Program-made: the position numbers and the translations under genes
Source of the DNA: Bacillus methanolicus
GTDB lineage: Bacteria > Bacillota > Bacilli > Bacillales > Cytobacillaceae
Reading direction: 5' to 3'
DNA length: 64,000 nt
Assembly (NCBI RefSeq): GCF_028888695.1
Contig: NZ_PNFF01000001.1
Span: 2,241,501 to 2,305,500 of the forward strand
In this document: positions 58,510 to 64,000 of the stretch, in pieces
How positions within the stretch are numbered: the first letter of the stretch is position 1
Layout: each line of letters begins with the position of its first letter
The notes under the pieces: model-generated
Databases searched by the model: none
What the model was told of the DNA's origin: nothing
The model's input: the letters and a program-made list of their open reading frames with translations, nothing else

Positions 58510-58794
58510 GCTTTACTAAAAAGTCTTCTCTAAATTGAATACATTCGTACTGACAAACATACACATAGCTTTTCAAGATACGCGAAATCCACAACGAAAT
58601 TGGAAAACACCTTTTTTAGCTTGTTTCTTTAATGATCCGTTAATGTTTATGTAAAATGATCTTTTCAAAGCTTCCTTTTCACTTGTGGAAAATGCTTTTT
58701 GATCAATCAAGAACTTGCGCTTTAATATTCTTTACCTCAAAAAGGAATATTGACAAAAAAATCTAATATTTTAATGAATAGTAAAAAGGAGGGA

Positions 58795-59607
58795 ATGCCA
58801 TATGCCATTTATACAATTAAAAACGATGTTGAACTGTATTATGAAGATTCAGGTTCAGGAACCCCGGTTATCTTTATTCACGGAGTTTGGATGAGCAGCC
58901 GTTTTTTCCATAAACAAAAAGATTATTTTAGCAAGGAATTCCGGTTCATATCTTTAGATTTGCGGGGACACGGCCAATCCTCCCATGTCCATAAAGGACA
59001 TACGATTTCTTCATATGCAAAAGACTTGCATGCATTTATAGAAAAACTTCAATTGAAAAATGTTGTTCTTGCAGGCTGGTCCATGGGTGCATTTGTTGTT
59101 TGGGAATACATTAAGCAATTTGGAGAAGAAAATATTATTGGAACTGTCATTATTGATGAACTGGCCTCTGATTTTAAATGGCCGGATTTCCCAATCGGAG
59201 CTTTTACGTTTGAAACACTGATTCATTTTATGCAGGAAATCCAGAATAACCGTGAAAACTTTGTAAATGGCTTTATTCCTCTTATGTTTAAAAATGAATT
59301 AGCTGAAAAAGATCTAAAATGGATGATCGATGAAGTGACGAAACTGCCTGAATCCATCGCAAGTGCTATCCTGTTCGATCAATCGATTGTTGATTACCGC
59401 CCTATGTTATCTTCGATTCAAAAGCCAGTATTGCTGTGCTTTGGAAGAGAAGAAAAATTAGTACCGGTTGCTGCCGGCGAGCATCTGCATGAAAACATTC
59501 CAAAATCCGAGTTAGTGATTTTTGAAAAAAGCTGCCATTGCCCATTCCTGGAAGAAACCGAGCTTTTTAATGCGACTGTTTCCAATTTTATAAAGAAATT
59601 AAATTAG
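58795..59607 (+). CDS. Alpha/beta hydrolase
   Basis: 270 residues. VIFIHGVWM oxyanion region near 25-33, DLRGHGQS near 55, nucleophile S96 in AGWSMGA, and histidine H248 in KSCHCPFLEE. The acid usually found as Asp in a G-x-x-D-x-x-V-P motif is Glu220 here (FGREEKLVP). Resembles esterases/haloperoxidase-type hydrolases; substrate unknown. ATG at 58795 gives the natural start but is only 2-3 bases from AAGGAGG; the TTG at 58750 has no SD. Confidence 0.8.
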   Translation: MPYAIYTIKNDVELYYEDSGSGTPVIFIHGVWMSSRFFHKQKDYFSKEFRFISLDLRGHGQSSHVHKGHTISSYAKDLHAFIEKLQLKNVVLAGWSMGAFVVWEYIKQFGEENIIGTVIIDELASDFKWPDFPIGAFTFETLIHFMQEIQNNRENFVNGFIPLMFKNELAEKDLKWMIDEVTKLPESIASAILFDQSIVDYRPMLSSIQKPVLLCFGREEKLVPVAAGEHLHENIPKSELVIFEKSCHCPFLEETELFNATVSNFIKKLN

Positions 59608-59683
59608 ATCATTTTCAGTTTTTTCCGAAGGGAACATGGGAACTTGTTAATATGAGCATTTGAATAAACATCTTTCACAACTG

Positions 59684-59710
59684 AAGCCCGCCATAAAGGC
59701 GGGCTGTTTT
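59684..59710 (+). terminator. Terminator of the hydrolase gene
   Basis: AGCCCGCC / GGCGGGCT with ATAAA loop, followed by GTTTT. Confidence 0.85.
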
Positions 59711-59888
59711 ATGAAGACTGTTCCGGTTCAGGGTGAAATTTTGATTTGACAGGTTGCCCGCCTCGTTTTTCATAATTTTTCTTCGATTGTTTTACCGGAT
59801 CAAAGTCTTTTCCAAGCTCTATGTCTTGATTGTTAAAGCCATTTCTCGTTTTCTGTTCGGGATTATTTCGTTTAGAACGTTTTTTCAT
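59709..59888 (-). CDS. 59-residue basic protein overlapping ytzC
   Basis: ATG at 59888, stop at 59709. Product starts MKKRSKRNNPEQKTRNGFNN and continues with FDPVKQSKKNYEKRGGQPV: very hydrophilic, Lys/Asn/Gln-rich, no hydrophobic core, like small acid-soluble or disordered spore proteins in flavour but not recognisably one of them. GAGGAG SD 10 bases upstream; it overlaps the end of ytzC by 17 bases in another frame, so the two are probably co-translated. Confidence 0.55.
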   Translation of the reverse strand: MKKRSKRNNPEQKTRNGFNNQDIELGKDFDPVKQSKKNYEKRGGQPVKSKFHPEPEQSS

Positions 59889-60162
59889 TCAGCGGCTGCT
59901 CCTCTCTCAAAAGGATCATATCGTTTTGCAATTGCTGAATCTGTAACCTCTTCCGATGAAGCTGTTCACGCTGCTGGGCATTTGCGCTATGGGCAAGGTG
60001 TGCCAGGTCGTTATAAGTCGTTTCCAACTGCTGCAGCGCAGCTGTATAGCCATCCTTGTCAAAATGCTGTTGTTTCCGGCCATCTTCGTAATGTTTTTGG
60101 GCTAATCTGATTGTATCCTCACATTGCTGAAGAAAGTCCTCCATGGATTCACGCGTAGCCAT
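59872..60162 (-). CDS. ytzC: YtzC family protein
   Basis: 96 residues. Starts MATRESMEDFLQQCEDTIRL; helical with the conserved block LAHSANAQQREQLHRKRLQI near 62-81. Matches my memory of B. subtilis YtzC (about 91). Coiled-coil-like, cytosolic, function unknown. GAGGGGGA SD before ATG at 60162; longer readings upstream lack an SD. Divergent from the tRNA-modification pair. Confidence 0.82.
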   Translation of the reverse strand: MATRESMEDFLQQCEDTIRLAQKHYEDGRKQQHFDKDGYTAALQQLETTYNDLAHLAHSANAQQREQLHRKRLQIQQLQNDMILLREEQPLNEKTF

Positions 60163-60360
60163 GATTAGTCCCCCTCTAATGATTCCATCATGATATTGAA
60201 GCACACGCTTCATCTTTATTTTGTTCCACTCTCCCCTTATTAAAACTGAACAGCTTCGATAATTACTGCCAATTCACTCGCAAGATTTTCATTTGGATAA
60301 TCAATTTCTTCATGTTAAAATTCTTTTTATGTCAACTAATGAAATCGAGAGGTGTCTGAT

Positions 60361-61323
60361 TTGAGTCAGAATAACCCTTTTCCATATGCAATTGACGATA
60401 AACGCTATCATACATGGAATTACCATTTGCGCCAAATTTTTGGCCATAAAGTTTTTAAAGTGGCTTTAGATGGAGGATTTGATTGCCCAAATCGCGACGG
60501 AACTGTGGCATATGGAGGATGCACCTTCTGCAGTGCTGCCGGATCCGGTGATTTTGCTGGTAACCGTGCAGAAGACTTGCAAACCCAGTTCATTAAAGTT
60601 AAGGAAAAAATGCATCGAAAATGGAAGGACGCAAAATATATGGCTTACTTCCAGGCATTCACAAATACACATGCACCTGTGGAAGTTTTAAAAGAAAAAT
60701 ATGAAACAGTATTAAAGCAGGAAGGAGTCGTCGGACTTTCGATTGCAACAAGACCTGACTGCCTGCCGGATGATGTCGTCGAATATTTGGCTGAGCTTAA
60801 CGAACGGACTTATTTATGGGTGGAGCTCGGTCTGCAAACCGTTCATGAACGCACTGCTCTTATAATTAACCGGGCCCATGACTATCAATGTTATGTGGAC
60901 GGAGTCAATAAACTTCGAAAGCATGGAATCCGAGTTTGTTCACATATCATTAACGGGCTTCCGCTTGAAACTCCGGAAATGATGATGGAAACAGCACGCG
61001 AAGTAGCCAAGCTGGATGTTCAAGGAATCAAAATTCATTTGCTTCATCTGCTAAAAGGCACTCCGATGGTAAAACAATACGAAAAAGGAATGCTCGAATT
61101 CCTCTCTTTTGACGACTATGTAAACTTAGTATGTGACCAGTTGGAGATTTTACCGCCGGAAATGATTATCCATCGAATTACGGGAGACGGACCGATTGAT
61201 TTAATGATTGGACCGATGTGGAGCGTTAACAAATGGGAAGTTTTAAATGCGATTGATCATGAGCTGAAACGCAGGAACAGCTGGCAGGGCAAATATTACA
61301 AAAAGAGTTTGGTGGAGGCTTAA
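60361..61323 (+). CDS. mnmL: Radical SAM protein, MnmL/YtqA type
   Basis: 320 residues. Radical-SAM family of the TIGR01212 type with the unusual cysteine spacing in DCPNRDGTVAYGGCTFC (C-x12-C-x2-C, near residues 39-55). Then YLWVELGLQTVHERT and HIINGLPLETPEMM. Recent work links B. subtilis YtqA to conversion of cmnm5s2U to nm5s2U at the tRNA wobble base, upstream of MnmM. TTG at 60361 with GAGAGGTG SD; the GTG at 60352 is part of that SD. Three bases from the next gene. Confidence 0.88.
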   Translation: MSQNNPFPYAIDDKRYHTWNYHLRQIFGHKVFKVALDGGFDCPNRDGTVAYGGCTFCSAAGSGDFAGNRAEDLQTQFIKVKEKMHRKWKDAKYMAYFQAFTNTHAPVEVLKEKYETVLKQEGVVGLSIATRPDCLPDDVVEYLAELNERTYLWVELGLQTVHERTALIINRAHDYQCYVDGVNKLRKHGIRVCSHIINGLPLETPEMMMETAREVAKLDVQGIKIHLLHLLKGTPMVKQYEKGMLEFLSFDDYVNLVCDQLEILPPEMIIHRITGDGPIDLMIGPMWSVNKWEVLNAIDHELKRRNSWQGKYYKKSLVEA

Positions 61324-61326
61324 AGC

Positions 61327-61899
61327 ATGAAACTTGAAAGAATTTTGCCCTTTGCAAGAACTTTGCTGCAAAAAGCAGTGAGTCCAGGAGATGTTGCGGT
61401 GGATGCCACATTAGGAAACGGGCACGATACATTATTTTTGGCAAACCTTGTCGGTCAGAACGGAAGAGTTTACGGTTTTGATATACAAGAGGATGCATTG
61501 GCTGCCAGTAAACAGCGATTAGCAGAGCACAATCTTATTGACCGGGTCACTTTTTTTCATAAAGGTCATGAACATATCCTGGAATCGATTCCTCCGGTTC
61601 ACTACGGAAAAATAACCGGTGCGATCTTTAATCTCGGCTACCTGCCGGGCGGCGATAAGTCGATTGTAACAAGACCGAAGACGACAATCTCTGCAATCGA
61701 ACAATTGCTGGAAATAATGGCTCCGGAGGGGATCATCGTCCTGGTGATTTATCACGGCCACCCGGAAGGAGCAGTTGAACGGGATTATTTGCTTCGCTAT
61801 GTTGAAAAGCTTGATCAAAATGCAGTGCATGTGCTGCAATACAGGTTTATCAATCAAAAAAACAACCCGCCGTTTATCATCGCCATTGAAAAAAGATAG
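61327..61899 (+). CDS. mnmM: tRNA 5-aminomethyl-2-thiouridine methyltransferase MnmM (YtqB)
   Basis: 190 residues, class I SAM methyltransferase. SAM site VDATLGNGHDTLFLA near 25-39, VYGFDIQEDAL near 51, and a motif-IV-like AIFNLGYLPGGDKSI near 99-113. B. subtilis YtqB was shown to methylate nm5s2U to mnm5s2U. Operon with mnmL (three-base gap, SD within its end, GGTGGAGG). Older annotation as an rRNA methylase is superseded. Confidence 0.88.
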   Translation: MKLERILPFARTLLQKAVSPGDVAVDATLGNGHDTLFLANLVGQNGRVYGFDIQEDALAASKQRLAEHNLIDRVTFFHKGHEHILESIPPVHYGKITGAIFNLGYLPGGDKSIVTRPKTTISAIEQLLEIMAPEGIIVLVIYHGHPEGAVERDYLLRYVEKLDQNAVHVLQYRFINQKNNPPFIIAIEKR

Positions 61900-61901
61900 C
61901 A

Positions 61902-61937
61902 GACAGGCACTTTCATAATTGAAGGTGCCTGTTTTTT
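61902..61937 (+). terminator. Terminator of mnmLM
   Basis: ACAGGCACTTTC / GAAGGTGCCTGT stem (one G-T pair) followed by TTTTTT. Confidence 0.9.
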
Positions 61938-61983
61938 ATGCTATTTGCCGTCTGGTATATGGAGTAAAGAAAACCCGAACTAA

Positions 61984-62195
61984 GACCAGTCCTATTTATT
62001 CATTTATTGAAATGGACGCTCATAAATGTGATTCGACGGCTCATATTTCAGAATGAAGGCTGATAAAATGAAATAAAGGCTCATTTATCTAAACGACGAC
62101 TCATATTTCAAATTAAGGGCTCATATTTCAAATTAAAAGCTCATATTTCCAAACGACGGCTCATAAATGAAAAAAAGGTTCATAACCTGCCCTTA
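61984..62195. repeat. Array of about ten degenerate 20-bp repeats (GGCTCATATTTCAAA type)
   Basis: GCTCAT-like cores begin at 61999, 62019, 62039, 62059, 62079, 62099, 62119, 62139, 62159 and 62179: exactly 20 bp apart throughout. Consensus GGCTCATATTTCAAATTAAA; conserved core 6-8 bases, the rest varies. The first part (AAGACCAGTCCTATTTATT from 61982) resembles the first unit of the other array at 32344. Located between mnmM and ytpB, both genes ending here. Confidence 0.85.
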
Positions 62196-62216
62196 ATTTA
62201 TGCTTTCTTTGTAATA

Positions 62217-62236
62217 AACAGCCGGAAACACCGGCT
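62217..62236 (-). terminator. Probable ytpB terminator
   Basis: AGCCGG / CCGGCT with AAACA loop, followed on the minus strand by GTTTATTAC. Confidence 0.65.
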
Positions 62237-62242
62237 GCCAAA

Positions 62243-63325
62243 TTATTTCATAAGACTAAGTGGGATCCACTTCTGTATTGCGCGGTATGCCCTCCCATTT
62301 AAGTAAAAGAACAAACTGATTGATCCGCCTTTTTTAATGAGCTCTCTTGCAAGCCTCCTGATACATTTTTGCTTCCGGACTTTTTCGTCGGATAAGTATA
62401 CTCCAAGGAGGCCGCGGTTAATTAACTGATGGAAACGTTTATTAGGGAGTTTTTCCGTATGCCTGTCAGCTTCTTCGATAAAATGCTTCAGTCTGTTGAA
62501 CATTTTTTCCTGGTTTTCGTAATAAAAACAAAAGTTAAGATCTCCTCCGGCACGGTCTTCTTCTTGGTCAATCAAATAATCCAAAAGGATATGCAAACCT
62601 TGTATGTATGGAAAATACCCATTCTTAATATTTTCTGCATCCTCAAGTTTAAAGTCGTCTCTCATTGCATAAGAGACTAAGCAAAAAATTCCCAACGTAG
62701 AGCCTGAACAAGCTGAAAATTCATACCACTCCATTTGTGGAATTTTTTCTTTATTGCAATTGAACCAGCTTTTAAGCCTTGGGATTCGTTCCTCCGTATT
62801 TACATGCTTATGAATTTGGAGATCACAATAATACCGGCATAATTCAAGCAAATGTTGGCTGATGGCATGATAGTGAGTTACTTTCATTAATACCGATCGG
62901 CATGTTTCTGCCAGGTCGGCCAAATAATTTCCGTCATCTTGCTCTTCCCGAAAACGATAATAGTTTTTTGGAACCGCGTTTAAGCTTAATGCATCAGCCA
63001 TTGACTCGTGCAGCGCAGCAAAATCATATGGATCAAGAGATGTGCTTCGATCGCACAAATTATCCAAATAATCACTGATTGTTTGATAAGCAACAATAAA
63101 CCGGATTGCTTCTTTATACCGTTCATTAGCTGCGAGGGCAAGAATAGCACCGCCCTCACAGTGGAATGTTTTATGTTCAATACTCGAGAGAGCTTGTTTT
63201 CTTAATTCAGGATCCGGGATTTCTTTCGCCCGTTTTTTCCAATAGTCCAATTCACAATGAACTTCCGGAAGAATTTTTCTGTACACTTTTGCCATTAAAC
63301 TGATCGGTTCGCTTGGGATGAACAC
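62243..63325 (-). CDS. ytpB: Tetraprenyl-beta-curcumene synthase YtpB
   Basis: 360 residues, DUF2600 large-terpene cyclase. Aspartate-rich metal motifs DYLDNLCDR near 86-94 and DYLIDQEEDRAGGDLNF near 250-266. In B. subtilis it cyclises tetraprenyl diphosphate (C35) to tetraprenyl-beta-curcumene, precursor of spore sesquarterpenes. GTG at 63325 has AAGGGTGGTGA just upstream, in the 13-base gap after the ytpA stop; the ATG at 63355 would overlap ytpA. Likely an operon with ytpA. Confidence 0.9.
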   Translation of the reverse strand: MFIPSEPISLMAKVYRKILPEVHCELDYWKKRAKEIPDPELRKQALSSIEHKTFHCEGGAILALAANERYKEAIRFIVAYQTISDYLDNLCDRSTSLDPYDFAALHESMADALSLNAVPKNYYRFREEQDDGNYLADLAETCRSVLMKVTHYHAISQHLLELCRYYCDLQIHKHVNTEERIPRLKSWFNCNKEKIPQMEWYEFSACSGSTLGIFCLVSYAMRDDFKLEDAENIKNGYFPYIQGLHILLDYLIDQEEDRAGGDLNFCFYYENQEKMFNRLKHFIEEADRHTEKLPNKRFHQLINRGLLGVYLSDEKVRKQKCIRRLARELIKKGGSISLFFYLNGRAYRAIQKWIPLSLMK

Positions 63326-63338
63326 ATTCTCACCACCC

Positions 63339-64000
63339 TTAGACCAGATAGCCAAGAGATTTTAACTGGCTGTTCACAAAATCCTTTGCATATTCAAACA
63401 CGTCATCACGTTCAGGTTCATTAAAAATTTCATGGTAGCAATTTGGCCATTCCTTGAAATGCTTTTCAGAAAGCGGCACTTGATTAAACCAGTCTCTTAC
63501 ATTCACCTTGTTGACAATTTTATCTTCTCCGCCCTGCATGACAAGCATCGGCAAATCTTGTGTTTCTTCCATTTTCTCAAAGGCAATCTTAATGGCTTTT
63601 ACTAGTTCACGGTACCATCTTACAGAAACCTTTGTAACGTATAGTGAATCGTTAAGATCTGCCTCTCGGACATCCGGGTTCCGTGTCGCAATATCAACGG
63701 TAATGCCCGCTTCAATTCGAAACGACGGAATGACAAGGTTCAATCCATGCGAAATAGCATTTAGAAGCTTTGACGGGTACTTCACAAGGCCAAGGCACGG
63801 AGAAGATAATATCACGCCGGCAAGGTTCAACCGTTCTTCCTGCAGCAGCCTAATTGCAATTAACCCTCCCATGCTGTGCCCGAGCAAAAATACAGGCAAG
63901 TCATAGCGGTAAGCAGCCTGCACCCAATCTTTTACTTCAAAAATATATTCATCAAAGGAATCAATATGGCCCCTTCTTGATCTTGATGTCATTCCCTGGC
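63339..64000 (-). CDS. ytpA: Lysophospholipase-like hydrolase YtpA (5' end cut by window edge)
   Basis: The visible part is 220 codons, open to the right edge; the ATG at 63992 is internal because the preceding codons continue the family pattern. Alpha/beta hydrolase: nucleophile Ser in LLGHSMGGLIA, Asp in MQGGEDKIVN, His in NCYHEIFNEP. B. subtilis YtpA is a phospholipase making the lysophospholipid antibiotic bacilysocin. Overlaps no gene; 13 bases before ytpB, so the pair probably shares a transcript. Confidence 0.9.
   Translation of the reverse strand, partial: QGMTSRSRRGHIDSFDEYIFEVKDWVQAAYRYDLPVFLLGHSMGGLIAIRLLQEERLNLAGVILSSPCLGLVKYPSKLLNAISHGLNLVIPSFRIEAGITVDIATRNPDVREADLNDSLYVTKVSVRWYRELVKAIKIAFEKMEETQDLPMLVMQGGEDKIVNKVNVRDWFNQVPLSEKHFKEWPNCYHEIFNEPERDDVFEYAKDFVNSQLKSLGYLV

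Noticed and set aside
61984-62195. CRISPR array
   Set aside because: Units are 20 bp end to end with no unique spacers, repeats are degenerate, and no cas genes are nearby.

Overview
The window is a stretch of chromosome from a spore-forming member of the Bacillaceae (Firmicutes, AT-rich). Most genes, in nearly the same order, match the Bacillus subtilis 'yt' region: ezrA-hisJ-refZ-ytsP-dgcP-rpsD-tyrS, acsA-acuABC-ccpA-aroA, ytxGH-murC-sftA-ytpQ-ytpP, ytoP-ytzB-trmB-ytzH-ytmP-amyX-ytlP-ytkP-pepV, ytzE/ytzG-murJ-ytfP, ytwF, leuS, ytzC-ytqA-ytqB-ytpB-ytpA. Sporulation-linked genes (refZ, a Cse60-like gene, ytpB) and two T-box leaders fit the same group. No rRNA, tRNA, prophage or CRISPR array was seen.

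Region by region. 1-6 kb: cell division (ezrA, refZ), histidine synthesis (hisJ), methionine sulfoxide repair and a c-di-GMP cyclase. 6-14 kb: rpsD with a long leader, an aldehyde dehydrogenase with a likely CcpA site, tyrS with a T-box, a transposon-derived structured element, and a class A penicillin-binding protein. 13.7-19.4 kb: acetate use and its control. AcsA activates acetate, AcuA acetylates and AcuC deacetylates AcsA, and CcpA is encoded next door with a cre-like site between acsA and acuA. An acetate-permease-like symporter with its small DUF485 partner lies at 52.6-54.5 kb. 19.7-21.0 kb: a complete IS3-family insertion with a 3-bp target duplication. 21-31.6 kb: aromatic synthesis (aroA), an FtsA/PilM-like ATPase with an unusual repeated tail, stress proteins YtxG/YtxH, MurC, the DNA translocase SftA and a thioredoxin. 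31.7-43.6 kb: housekeeping enzymes, pullulanase, cysteine synthase and peptidases. 43.7-45.4 kb: an IS110-family element with a long structured 3' non-coding region. 45.4-64 kb: an M48 protease-ankyrin fusion, an RNA pseudouridine synthase, the MurJ flippase, leuS with a T-box, the MnmL/MnmM-type tRNA modification pair and C35-terpene synthesis.

The most unusual content is between the genes: degenerate arrays with an almost exact 20-bp period (61984-62195, 32344-32462, and a short one at 3919-3980); a palindromic repeat family with GGGTCAG-type ends (2575, 19591/21021, 41345); a hairpin-forming MITE-like repeat inside the acu operon; a solo IS200/IS605-like end resembling an omega-RNA; and a candidate bridge/seek RNA of the IS110 element. 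Two short genes are easy to miss: a 55-codon gene coupled to amyX and a 59-codon gene overlapping ytzC. Start codons were chosen from Shine-Dalgarno (SD) spacing and remembered family lengths. Family assignments come from recognising sequences, since no database search was possible.
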